From a bacterium (GTDB lineage: Bacteria > Myxococcota_A > Bradymonadia > REDH01), in NCBI GenBank assembly GCA_030427825.1, contig JAUICO010000012.1, positions 1 through 59,369 on the forward strand: a stretch of 59,369 bases of DNA, in the 5' to 3' direction. Made by a program: the position numbers and the translations under genes. The notes under the pieces are model-generated. The model saw only the letters and a program-made list of their open reading frames with translations. It had not been told where the DNA came from and searched no databases. This document shows, in pieces, positions 7,329-15,959 of the stretch; the stretch's first letter is position 1; each line of letters starts with the position of its first letter.

Positions 7329-10300
7329 CTAGCGCCGCAGCAGGTGTTTGCGCCTGAGATATCCCATCACGGCGCGATTCCAGGTGTCTGTCACCCGGTA
7401 ACGCCCCTTCCAATCGGTGAGGAAGCCGCGCTGTCGCAGACCTCGCATGATCGACAGGCACTCCTCTTCGGGATACTGGAGCACACGCGCAGCCTGCGCC
7501 ACACTCAACCAGTCGTGCATAGCGACAGCGCCCAGAAGGAGGCGCGGCGCTTCTCCGAGCGCCTCAAGGTCGCCGACAGCGGGCGCATGAAAGGGCCTGA
7601 CGCTCAGCTCCGTATCGTTCTTCGGAACCAGCGAGCGAAGCCAGAAGTGCAGCGCCAATCCGGGGACGCCCTCGGTGTAGTCCCACAGATGCCGGAAGAA
7701 GTTCGTCTCGAGAACCCACAGCTCGTCCGCACGTTCCCTCGGATTCAGATTGCGGTCCGTTGAGCGCGACAGCATCTCTTCGAAGCACCAGGTGTAGCCC
7801 GCGAGGCTCATGCGCTTCTCAATCAATTGTTTGATCTCGGCTTCGGACCAGTGCTGAAGGAACCACTTCGATTGAAACACATTGCGCTCGCCGAGCGCGA
7901 AGTCGAGATACCGCCACACGTTCTGACTGAAAGCAGCGCCCCAACACACGGTACCGGTCGTTCGCCGAACGATACGCGCGAAGGCTTCATACGCATCTAC
8001 GCCGTGTGGTGCCCGCAGGACCAGGTTGTGCGCCTGGTCGACGATGATGATGCGGGGAATTCCATCATTGATGAGGCTGACGACCTCATCGACGGTCTCG
8101 ACCTCGCCGTCTTGATCTTCGTCCGCCAGCTTCCCGCCGAGGTGCCGGCAGAGCTCGGCGACATCGGTGCACTTGTCATCGATAGTGATGAAGTCGAAGT
8201 CGACCTCATCGACCCTGAGGTCCAGCTCTCGCAGCCAGGTGCTCTTGCCGACGCTGTGTTCGGCGACCACGGCAAACGAAATCCCCGGGTCGCCCTTCAC
8301 CCAACGGCGAATCGCGTGCATTGTGTTTGCGATTTTCGGAAACGTCTCAACCCGTACAGCGCTGTTGATCTCCGGCAGGTAGAATGCATCCCGCACACCA
8401 ACGGGCAGGTCGCGAACGTCCTGTGTGCCGGCGCCGAGTCGCGCCGATTGTTTGTCCAGACTGCGCCTGAAGAGGTAGGCGAGCGCCTGCCGAGTTCGAT
8501 CATAACGCAGCGCAATCGAACTGAACCACGACCACAGGCCACGGCCGGCGACCCGTGCAGTCGCCGGCAACGCAAGCAGCATTCGCCGCGGGCGATCATT
8601 CCAGCGGGCCGCGAGTCTGGAGATGCGGCTGGACTCCCAGGTTTGTGTGTATTGAAGAAATACGTCCTCGCGCCAGTGATTGATCGCCAGCAACACCGTC
8701 GCGACACCCAGGACCCAGCACAGCCGTCGAGCGTTCAGATACAGATAACCACGCCCCATCACGAAGTCGATGACAAACAGGGTCGCCCAGGCGCCCAATG
8801 CGAAGAGTCCGATAAGGCGGACAGTCCTCAGAATCCGAGCTGAGAGGGTGTCGTCCATCGCGCGACGTGGCGACGTTACGGCCTCGACGAGCACTCGGTG
8901 TACCCCGCGAATCGAGAGCCACGTAATGACCGCGCCGACACACAGGCTCCCAATAAGTCGAACCCCCGGCGCGGGTGCAAAACGATACAGATTCTGTGCG
9001 GTCACCGCGGCAACAATGGCGAGCACAATATCGATGGTTGTGCGTGTCAGCAGCGTGACAAGTCTGCGCGTCTGCGGGCGCAGATAGCCACGTTGGGACC
9101 GCTTCTTTGCCCGCTTGAGCGTGTACTCTGTCAGGTCGTCGCGGCGCCGAAACAGGGTCCGGCCGGCGATGAGCAACGCCAGAAACGCCAGCAGCGAGCC
9201 ACGCTTGGACGGTCCAAAGAGCGAAGCCGCCCAACGGCTCAGACGCTCCCGACCGTGCATACGGTCCCAAATCCACCAACGCGCCATCGCGCCGAGGTGC
9301 GAGACCTCGCCGGCAAACTCCGCGCGACCCGTCTGTCCGAACGCCAGGGCGCGCTCCCGATCAGCAGGCTCAAGATACGGGATGAGTTCGGCGCGGAGTC
9401 GTGTCGCCGCGTCGGCCTGCGCCGCGAGGTTGGCGATCCGATCACGGCGGAAGTCGGACTCCGCTTCCTGGAGCTCTGCGCGCGGCCTCCGCAGCGCCTC
9501 TACCATCAGGAGCGCCGCGTTCCGCTCTTCTGCATACACCGAATACTGCGGGTCGCTGAAGTCGATGTCCGGCTGCCAGTCGGGAACACGTGACGGCGCG
9601 CGTGACTCTGCGAGCGCGATTCGAAGGCGGCGGCGGATCAGCGCCAGTTCAGTGGCAAGACGCTCTCGAAAGTGCAGCGCACCCTTCCCGTCGCCGTCCC
9701 CCTCAATCACCTCGGTGGCCACCGTCATCGCCAGATGAAACTGCCCGGCTTGTTCGGCGGCGGTGCGCCTCGCCGTCGCAAGCTTGCGACTGCGGACAGC
9801 GATCGCGGCCCGCGCCGACTCCGCGGCCGCCCGGGTCTCAGCGAGGCGTCGAAGCGCCTCACTGCGTGCGGCCTCTGCCTGCTGCAGGGCGATGGCTCTG
9901 CGTCGCTCCGCCTCGTCTGCCTCCGCCTGTGCGGTGGCCGCGGCGGCGTCAGCGCTCGCCAGCTCGTCAGCGAGGGAGTCTGCCTCGCTGTCTTCTTCAT
10001 CCGGCCCCTCCCCCGTGAGCGTCCCGCTGCGGAAGGCCATCAAATACTCAAGCGTCGCGGCTCGCACCGCTGCACGGCCGGTCAACACCTCGCCTCGCAA
10101 TTCGAGCGCCGCCGACGTGGACACGGGTCCGGCCACCGCAGACGCCACGGCCTCCTCGGCTGCGACGACTTCTGCTTCGAGAGCGGCGATTCGCTCGTCT
10201 CGTTCCGTTTCGACGGTCGGGTCGGCTCCGACCATTGTTTGGATGTTCGCTTCGATGGACTCGCCGGCCAGAAGTCGTTGCAGCGCAACAAGTCGCGTGG

Positions 10301-11099
10301 CCTCAATCAGATCGGCCCCGCGCAGCGCCGAGACTTCAGCGCGCGCGATCGCCGCCCGCAACGCGCCGGCTAGATTGGCGCCGATGATTGCCTTTTGGGC
10401 GGCGGCAACAGCTATCACGCGCTCCAGACCATCAGAGCTGAGACTCAGGAACGCGACTTTGGCCTCCGCGATCTGAACGCGAAGCTCTACGTGCGCCACG
10501 TCGCGGCGGAGAGCGCGGATGACCTCGGCGTCGTCGTCCCGATCAAGGGCCCGTTGCAGGTATCTGTTTTGTCGCCTCGCGTCGCTTTGCAGGGCGCGCA
10601 GCTCACGCTCGACGTTGCTTCGCAGGCGACGCGCAACACTCGGCTCCTGAGGCTCCACGCCCAGCGCTTCGGCCGCAGCGACCGGCCGCAGCGGCCACCC
10701 CAGCGCATCGCTCTCGAAGACACTGAGCTGTTCTTCGAGGGCTGCCAGCTCCGGGTCCTCGATCGCAACCCGCGACGTCTCGGCGGCGGGTATGGTGTCC
10801 GACTCCTGCGCAGGTTCGCCCGGCTCGGCGACGGCTTCCAACGCAGCCTCCGGTTCGCCGACGAGGTCGCCCGCAGACGGCTCATCGACGGAGTGCGACG
10901 GGTCCGACACCTCCTGCTCGAGATGTGGCTGCAGCACGGTCTCCTGCGCAGGCGCAGACGCACGCACGCTGAAGACAAGCGCCGCGGCACACACACACGC
11001 AGCCAGGCGGGCCGCCCCGGGCACCGAGATTCTGCTGAATGTGAACTCCTGCACTGCGCTCCGTCGGGAACGAAGAAAGCCCGGCGGCGACGATTTCAC
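7329..11099 (-). CDS. Large membrane protein: periplasmic coiled coil, transmembrane bundle and cytoplasmic AAA ATPase
   Basis: A 1256-residue protein of a type I do not recognise as a named family. Residues 29-49 are a signal peptide or anchor; about 55-130 are acidic and Pro-rich. About 155-600 are Ala/Glu/Arg-rich coiled coil. About five membrane helices follow (632-650, 685-702, 713-731, 757-782, 790-808). Residues 905-1160 form a P-loop domain with AEHSVGKST (946-954) and IIIVDQAHN (1017-1025); 1180-1250 look like a winged helix. The domain resembles ExeA/ORC-like AAA proteins. The Walker A starts with Ala instead of Gly, and Walker B has Gln after Asp, so hydrolysis may be weak. An odd helix number would put the coiled coil outside and the ATPase in the cytoplasm. 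It is first in an operon with mscS. Confidence 0.8.
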   Translation of the reverse strand: MKSSPPGFLRSRRSAVQEFTFSRISVPGAARLAACVCAAALVFSVRASAPAQETVLQPHLEQEVSDPSHSVDEPSAGDLVGEPEAALEAVAEPGEPAQESDTIPAAETSRVAIEDPELAALEEQLSVFESDALGWPLRPVAAAEALGVEPQEPSVARRLRSNVERELRALQSDARRQNRYLQRALDRDDDAEVIRALRRDVAHVELRVQIAEAKVAFLSLSSDGLERVIAVAAAQKAIIGANLAGALRAAIARAEVSALRGADLIEATRLVALQRLLAGESIEANIQTMVGADPTVETERDERIAALEAEVVAAEEAVASAVAGPVSTSAALELRGEVLTGRAAVRAATLEYLMAFRSGTLTGEGPDEEDSEADSLADELASADAAAATAQAEADEAERRRAIALQQAEAARSEALRRLAETRAAAESARAAIAVRSRKLATARRTAAEQAGQFHLAMTVATEVIEGDGDGKGALHFRERLATELALIRRRLRIALAESRAPSRVPDWQPDIDFSDPQYSVYAEERNAALLMVEALRRPRAELQEAESDFRRDRIANLAAQADAATRLRAELIPYLEPADRERALAFGQTGRAEFAGEVSHLGAMARWWIWDRMHGRERLSRWAASLFGPSKRGSLLAFLALLIAGRTLFRRRDDLTEYTLKRAKKRSQRGYLRPQTRRLVTLLTRTTIDIVLAIVAAVTAQNLYRFAPAPGVRLIGSLCVGAVITWLSIRGVHRVLVEAVTSPRRAMDDTLSARILRTVRLIGLFALGAWATLFVIDFVMGRGYLYLNARRLCWVLGVATVLLAINHWREDVFLQYTQTWESSRISRLAARWNDRPRRMLLALPATARVAGRGLWSWFSSIALRYDRTRQALAYLFRRSLDKQSARLGAGTQDVRDLPVGVRDAFYLPEINSAVRVETFPKIANTMHAIRRWVKGDPGISFAVVAEHSVGKSTWLRELDLRVDEVDFDFITIDDKCTDVAELCRHLGGKLADEDQDGEVETVDEVVSLINDGIPRIIIVDQAHNLVLRAPHGVDAYEAFARIVRRTTGTVCWGAAFSQNVWRYLDFALGERNVFQSKWFLQHWSEAEIKQLIEKRMSLAGYTWCFEEMLSRSTDRNLNPRERADELWVLETNFFRHLWDYTEGVPGLALHFWLRSLVPKNDTELSVRPFHAPAVGDLEALGEAPRLLLGAVAMHDWLSVAQAARVLQYPEEECLSIMRGLRQRGFLTDWKGRYRVTDTWNRAVMGYLRRKHLLRR

Positions 11100-11173
11100 C
11101 AGCGGGCTTCCAATATGACCAGTTCACAGGTCAGGAGTCCAAATTCCGACGGTCGGCCGCCGGAACCCGGCGC

Positions 11174-12490
11174 CTATTCTTCGGAGTAGTCGCGGGCGCG
11201 ACGGATGAACGCAGGCGTCGTCGATGTCGCCGTGACGGTCTCTGCGCCCCGCTCGACGCGTGCGCGTCGTGCGCTGCCGTACTCGGGCCACGCCATCTCG
11301 CTTTCTGAGGCTCCCATCTCTGCAGGCGTCTTCTGCGCCGCAACCGGGCCGGCGCTGATTCCGCCTGAGGGTCGTTCGCTCGGCGCCTGCACTTCACGGA
11401 AAGGCGTGGTGCTCCCCACGCGTGCAGGTGTGGTTCCGCCCTGTCGGCTCTGGTAGCCGGCGGCCTGCATCGGCTGTGTCTGTCGCGCTGCGGGGCGACG
11501 ACCGGGCCGCGCCGACTCGGCGGGCTCGAAGCCGGTAGCGATGACGGTTACCTTGATCTCGTCCGTCATCTCCTGGTCGATGACAGCGCCGACGATCACG
11601 TTGCAATCGGCGTCCACGGCGTCCTGAATCATTGACGACGCGCGGTGCATTTCCTGGATCTTGAAGTCCAATCCGCCGGTGATGTTGATCAACAGACCTG
11701 TGGCACCGTCGATTGAGACATCTTCCAGAAGGGGACTTGAGATAGCGTACTCTGCCGCTTCAACCGCGCGGTTGGGACCCGAGGCGACGCCTGTGCCCAT
11801 GAGCGCCATACCCATGTCACACATGACAGCCTTTACGTCTGCAAAGTCCACGTTGACGTAGCCGCCGACGGTAATAAGGTCTGAGATTCCCTGTACGGCA
11901 TCGACGAGGACGCGGTCGGCGTGTCGAAACGCGTCGAGCATAGTCGTGTCTTCGTCAGCGATCATCAGCAGGCGCTCATTCGGGATGACAATGAGCGTGT
12001 CCACTTCGTTCTGAAGAGCCTCGAGGCCAAGGTCCGCAATCTTTGTTCGGCGGTTTCCTTCAAAGCTGAAGGGCCGCGTCACGACGCCAACCGTCAGCGC
12101 GCCGAGCTCGCGTGCGATGTGTGCAACCACGGGAGCCGCGCCGGTGCCGGTGCCGCCACCCATGCCGCAGGTAACAAACACCATGTCGGCGCCTTCGAGG
12201 GCTTCGGTAATGCGAGCCTGATCTTCGTTGGCGGCGGTTCTGCCTACGTCCGGGTTGGCGCCCGCGCCAAGCCCGCGTGTCACGCTACGTCCAAGCTGGA
12301 TTTTCCGCTCAGCGAGGTTTTGATTGAGCGCCTGCATGTCCGTGTTTGCAGCGATGAATTCCACACCGCCGAGCCCACTCTGGATCATCGTATTCACGGC
12401 GTTCCCGCCGCCGCCGCCAACGCCCACGACCTTAATTCGCGCGCCGGTGATCAGGTCATCATCCAATTCAAACAGACTCATCTCGCCCAT
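11174..12490 (-). CDS. ftsZ: Cell division protein FtsZ
   Basis: A 438-residue tubulin homologue that polymerises with GTP to form the division ring. The N-terminal [16 protein letters not shown], the tubulin signature [18 protein letters not shown] and the T7-loop region [11 protein letters not shown] are intact. A variable linker (about 320-420) rich in Pro, Gln and Ser leads to a C-terminal peptide [14 protein letters not shown] that fits the FtsA-binding tail. ATG 12490 is chosen because GAGG lies 6 nt upstream; a TTG 21 bp earlier is poorer. Last gene of the dcw cluster, and separated from ftsA by 394 bp, so it probably has its own promoter. Confidence 0.97.
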   Translation of the reverse strand: MGEMSLFELDDDLITGARIKVVGVGGGGGNAVNTMIQSGLGGVEFIAANTDMQALNQNLAERKIQLGRSVTRGLGAGANPDVGRTAANEDQARITEALEGADMVFVTCGMGGGTGTGAAPVVAHIARELGALTVGVVTRPFSFEGNRRTKIADLGLEALQNEVDTLIVIPNERLLMIADEDTTMLDAFRHADRVLVDAVQGISDLITVGGYVNVDFADVKAVMCDMGMALMGTGVASGPNRAVEAAEYAISSPLLEDVSIDGATGLLINITGGLDFKIQEMHRASSMIQDAVDADCNVIVGAVIDQEMTDEIKVTVIATGFEPAESARPGRRPAARQTQPMQAAGYQSRQGGTTPARVGSTTPFREVQAPSERPSGGISAGPVAAQKTPAEMGASESEMAWPEYGSARRARVERGAETVTATSTTPAFIRRARDYSEE

Positions 12491-12884
12491 GTCCCGCCTC
12501 GTTGTTGCCAAAGTCTCTCATGTATCGAGAGACGTCCTCTGTAAGCTTGTCGGACGATGGTCCGCCCTATCGATCACCAGGTCACCGGTCTCGCGGCCCC
12601 GGACTGAATTACAAACACCCGCGCTTCGGAAGCTGTGGCACACGCGTGATGGTGTAGCGCGCGCAACTGGTCGAGCCCCCGGCGGCAAAGCCGCTCCAAC
12701 ACGGGCAGGGTAACATCGCGATCCCGCCTCTGCAAGCACTTAGCTAAGCGCTTGTTAGCGCTTGAAAACTGCCGTCTTTTCGCCATGTTAATGAAACACA
12801 TGAACATCCGATCACCAAAGAATCGCTTCCATAAACACTAATGGATATCTTTCGAAAAGCGGCCACCTCACGCGGGCCCGCAGA
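12491..12884. other. 394-bp non-coding gap between ftsA and ftsZ
   Basis: No convincing gene is seen. A 77-codon frame on the minus strand (12574-12807) lacks a ribosome site and any recognisable motif. The AT-richer end next to ftsA (12764-12845) and the palindrome cluster at 12733-12763 suggest this gap carries the ftsZ promoter and its control sites. I could not pick a clear -35/-10 pair. Confidence 0.6.
12733..12763. promoter_or_regulatory. Overlapping palindromes upstream of ftsZ
   Basis: A 22-bp near-perfect palindrome (12733-12754) with one mismatched pair reads CAAGCACTTAG then CTAAGCGCTTG. Its right arm also begins a second perfect inverted repeat, AAGCGCT-TGTT-AGCGCTT (12746-12763). 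The result is three AAGCGCTT-type half-sites in 31 bp. This looks like a multi-site operator rather than a terminator, because no T-tract follows on either strand. Confidence 0.5.
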
Positions 12885-14111
12885 TCAGAGAATCCGCTCG
12901 ATCAAACGCAGCATTGCAGCCTTCCACTTTGTCTTGTTTGTAGGCACACTTACCTGGCAGAATGTCCGAACCCGCTCCGGGCGGGAGGCTTCTACCAGCA
13001 GACCGACACCAACCGCAAAGGTCGGCTCGCGCACCAGATCCACCATGCCGGCGACGCCACGGGGCGCCCCCCAGCGTACCGGGCGACCCAGAGCTCGCCC
13101 GGCCAGCGTAACGCAGCCCGGCATCAGGGAGGTTCCTCCCGTCAGCACGGCGCCCGCTGCCGCTGCATCCGAATAGCCGCTCAACTCAATCTGACGGCGC
13201 ACGTTGCGAAACAGCTCTTCGAGCGCCGGCTCCATGACGTGGGCCAGGTTCAGGCGCGACACTACGTCCTTCGCGTTGGTCCAGGTCGAGACATCCACCA
13301 TCTCGTTTGGATTCACCTGCTCGGACAACGCGCACGCAAAACGTTCCTTAACGCGCCGAGCCTCGTCGCGCTCCGTTCGCAGGACCGCGGCGACGTGTTC
13401 CGTCAGCGCCCGGCCCCCGCCATCGATGGCGGCGTTGTACACAAGCGCACCCTGACGCCAGATCGAAACCGAGGTCTTCGACTCGCCGATGTCGACCTGA
13501 ACCACACCTCGCGTTCGCTCCTGATGGTGCAGCGTTGACGTGCCCAGAGCGAAGGTCTCAAGCATCACGCCGGCAACGATCAACGAGGCCTTCTCGCAGG
13601 CGCGCTTGATCAGGTTGATACCACGGGCCGGAGTCAACGCGATGCGCGCGACAAGCTCCAGTTCGGATCCGGTGAGGCCTTCAGGGTCGCAGATCCCGGC
13701 CCGGTCATCAACCCGCCAACTGCAAACACGATGCAGGACCATTCGCGTCGGGTCGTCCAGCTGACGCTCACACGCATGAATCGCCGCGGCGATCGCGGAC
13801 TTCGTAACCCGACCTTCAGGCAGCGGCACAATGGTGCTGCGTTCAGCGAGCTCAACGTAGCGCGACGAGATGCCCGTCCACACTTCGCTGATAGAGCAAC
13901 CACACATCGTCTCGGCGTCCTCGCGCGCCATGCGGATCGCATCGACGAGGCCTTCCATGTCGACGGTTTCCGATGCACGTCGGCCCGGCGCACGGCAGGT
14001 GCCAACTCCGATCACCTCAACACCGCCGCCCTGCTTATGGCCAACCACTACACGTACCGCGGATTCTCCGATGTCCAGGGTCGCGATGATGTCTCCCGGT
14101 CGTATCGTCAT
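12885..14111 (-). CDS. ftsA: Cell division protein FtsA
   Basis: A 408-residue actin-like ATPase that tethers FtsZ to the membrane and recruits later division proteins. Evidence includes the phosphate-1 segment IIATLDIGESAVRVVVG, the SHS2/1C subdomain (about 85-170), phosphate-2 GVVQVDIGESKTSVSIW, the adenosine segment GAVLTGGTSLMPG, and a C-terminal amphipathic helix KTKWKAAMLRLIERIL that would bind the membrane. The ATG overlaps the ftsQ stop (ATGA), with GGAGG just upstream, so it is coupled to ftsQ. Confidence 0.95.
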   Translation of the reverse strand: MTIRPGDIIATLDIGESAVRVVVGHKQGGGVEVIGVGTCRAPGRRASETVDMEGLVDAIRMAREDAETMCGCSISEVWTGISSRYVELAERSTIVPLPEGRVTKSAIAAAIHACERQLDDPTRMVLHRVCSWRVDDRAGICDPEGLTGSELELVARIALTPARGINLIKRACEKASLIVAGVMLETFALGTSTLHHQERTRGVVQVDIGESKTSVSIWRQGALVYNAAIDGGGRALTEHVAAVLRTERDEARRVKERFACALSEQVNPNEMVDVSTWTNAKDVVSRLNLAHVMEPALEELFRNVRRQIELSGYSDAAAAGAVLTGGTSLMPGCVTLAGRALGRPVRWGAPRGVAGMVDLVREPTFAVGVGLLVEASRPERVRTFCQVSVPTNKTKWKAAMLRLIERIL

Positions 14112-14935
14112 TGTCCTGCCTCCACTTCAATCGTCCGCGAGAAGCCGCGCAGCCGGACCGGAACACGGTCCAGACGCGACACATCTGTGGCTACATACTC
14201 CGCGGCGAGCCCGCCCTCTGCGAGTATTCGCTCAACCTCGGCGAAGCGCGCGACGCGCTCCTGATATCGATCGAAGCCGATGCGAACCTCGGTCCCGTCG
14301 TCGAGAATCATCCGAAACCCCACACCGGTATCGAAGTGAATCTCCCGCGCGGGGTTGAATCGCGAAGAGAGGGTTTCGCCGTATGCGTCGTATATCTCCA
14401 GGGCGTCGCCGACCGCTTCGGCGTCGACTTCTGCGTACCCGGAGGCGGCCGTACCGAGCCCCACAAGGGTCGGCAGGTCCAGGCTGTCGTCCGCACGCAA
14501 CGGGCGAAGAAGCTCACCCTCAGCGCTCACAAGGAACACGTCGCCGGCTACCGCGATCGCCGCCGGTTGCGCTTCGCGTACACTGATGAGCACGCGCCCA
14601 CGCACGTCCACGTCGACGTCGGCGGACGCCACCATCGGAAGGCCGGCCACCGCGCGCTCCATCTCGCCCTCGTCAAGGGTCAGGGCGTTCCGCGGGACAT
14701 CGAGCCCGGCAGCAAACAGAATCTGCTCTTCAGTCACTGCGTTGTTGCCGGCGACTTCAACGGTCTTCACGTGAAAGAAGCGTCCATTCGCCACGGAGTA
14801 CCAGGAACGATACACGACGACCGGCACGACAATCGCCGCGATCAACAGGATACACACAGCAATCGACAGCCTTGCGGAGGATTCTCCACGGCCAAACGCA
14901 CGCCGAGTCCCCTGATGTCCTATGCTCACACTCAT
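14108..14935 (-). CDS. ftsQ: Cell division protein FtsQ
   Basis: A 275-residue bitopic membrane protein. A basic cytoplasmic tail (1-25) is followed by one membrane helix (about 26-47). A POTRA domain begins at FHVKTVEVAGNNAVTEEQIL and ends near RVLISVREAQPAAI. The beta domain follows (GELLRPL, LPTLVGLG, MILDDGTEVRIG). FtsQ links FtsL/FtsB to the early divisome. Start and stop overlap ddl and ftsA by 4 bp each, the usual order ddl-ftsQ-ftsA. Confidence 0.92.
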   Translation of the reverse strand: MSVSIGHQGTRRAFGRGESSARLSIAVCILLIAAIVVPVVVYRSWYSVANGRFFHVKTVEVAGNNAVTEEQILFAAGLDVPRNALTLDEGEMERAVAGLPMVASADVDVDVRGRVLISVREAQPAAIAVAGDVFLVSAEGELLRPLRADDSLDLPTLVGLGTAASGYAEVDAEAVGDALEIYDAYGETLSSRFNPAREIHFDTGVGFRMILDDGTEVRIGFDRYQERVARFAEVERILAEGGLAAEYVATDVSRLDRVPVRLRGFSRTIEVEAGQ

Positions 14936-15861
14936 TGCACCCTCCCCAGACCCACACCGTCGAACGCCGCCCGCTCGAGCAGCGAAACAACAAAGTCACC
15001 GAACTCAAGTCCGCCGGCGGCCGCCAGCTTCGGCACCAGACTCGCAGCCGTCATCCCCGGAATCGTGTTGACCTCAAGAACCCAGGGGCGCTCAGCCAGC
15101 ATGACGTCCACGCGCGCTACGCCGCGACATCCAAGCGCCGAATAGGCCTGTATCGCGAGCGCCTCGATCTGGTCTGCCACCGGCGCCTCAAGAGGCGCAG
15201 GAATCAGGTAGCGCGTGTCCCCACGCTCGTACTTCGCGGCGAAGTCGTAGAACCCGTCGGCGGGAGCGATCTCGACGATACCCATCAACACACCGTCACT
15301 GATGCCAACACTCAACTCGCGACCGTCGACGAACGCCTCGATGAGCGCCTCACCGGTGCCCTCACGCGCAGAACGCAGCGCGGGAAGGTACTCGTCGACC
15401 GAGCGCACGATCGAGACCCCCACCGACGAGCCGTCGCTCGGCGGCTTCACCACACAGGGGAAGGCAATCTCAGAGGGCAACGAGTCATCGCCGACGCCCC
15501 GTACAGCCCACGCCGGCGTCGACACACCCTGAGAAGCAAACACGCGTTTGCTCTGAATCTTGTCCATCGCGAGGGCAGACGCCAACACACCGGAGCCGGT
15601 GTACGGGACGCCCAGCAGGTCGAGGAAGCCCTGAAGAGGGCCGCCCTCGCCGGTGGGTCCATGCATGGCGAGCAGCGCGACATCCGGCGGATTGCGCACC
15701 AGCTCGGCCAGCGCATCATAGCTGAGGTCCAGGGCGCGTACCCGCAGCCCGCGTGCCTCAAGCGCTTCGACAAACGCAGCACCCGTCTTGAGGCTCACCG
15801 GGCGCTCAGCATCCGGTCCGCCCATGATGACGGCGATGTCGGTGTTCTCATCGATTCGCAC
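14932..15861 (-). CDS. ddl: D-alanine--D-alanine ligase
   Basis: A 309-residue ATP-grasp enzyme that makes the D-Ala-D-Ala dipeptide used by MurF. Seen are the N-terminal IAVIMGGPDAERPVSLKTG, the MHGPTGEGGPLQGFLDLLGVPYTGSG block, the ATP-grasp LSVGISDG region, and the C-terminal metal and substrate site VLEVNTIPGMTAASLVPK. Two GTG codons are possible. The one at 15861 is preferred because GGAGG sits 5 nt before it but abuts the other (15867). A strong inverted repeat lies just upstream. The gene follows murG after a 98-bp gap; murC and murB, often placed here, are absent. Confidence 0.95.
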   Translation of the reverse strand: MRIDENTDIAVIMGGPDAERPVSLKTGAAFVEALEARGLRVRALDLSYDALAELVRNPPDVALLAMHGPTGEGGPLQGFLDLLGVPYTGSGVLASALAMDKIQSKRVFASQGVSTPAWAVRGVGDDSLPSEIAFPCVVKPPSDGSSVGVSIVRSVDEYLPALRSAREGTGEALIEAFVDGRELSVGISDGVLMGIVEIAPADGFYDFAAKYERGDTRYLIPAPLEAPVADQIEALAIQAYSALGCRGVARVDVMLAERPWVLEVNTIPGMTAASLVPKLAAAGGLEFGDFVVSLLERAAFDGVGLGRVQ

Positions 15862-15875
15862 GGGCACCTCCCATC

Positions 15876-15908
15876 AAACACGGTGCTACACCGTGCATCA
15901 CCGTGTTT
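15876..15908 (-). promoter_or_regulatory. Three-arm inverted repeat in the ddl leader
   Basis: The arms AAACACGGTG (15876-15885) and CACCGTGTTT (15899-15908) are perfectly complementary over 10 bp. Inside the loop is a second copy, CACCGTG (15889-15895), which can pair with the same left arm. Two exclusive hairpins are therefore possible in the RNA, one base-pair ladder away from the ddl Shine-Dalgarno. It could act as a leader switch, an operator, or a weak terminator after murG. Confidence 0.5.
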
Positions 15909-15959
15909 TCCACACACTGAAGATCACACTTCCGCGCACATTTCCAGGCAGCGCACATA

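Noticed and set aside
12574..12807. 77-codon minus-strand frame in the ftsA-ftsZ gap
   Set aside because: It covers the palindrome cluster, has no ribosome site, and reads as Arg/Cys-rich non-conserved sequence.
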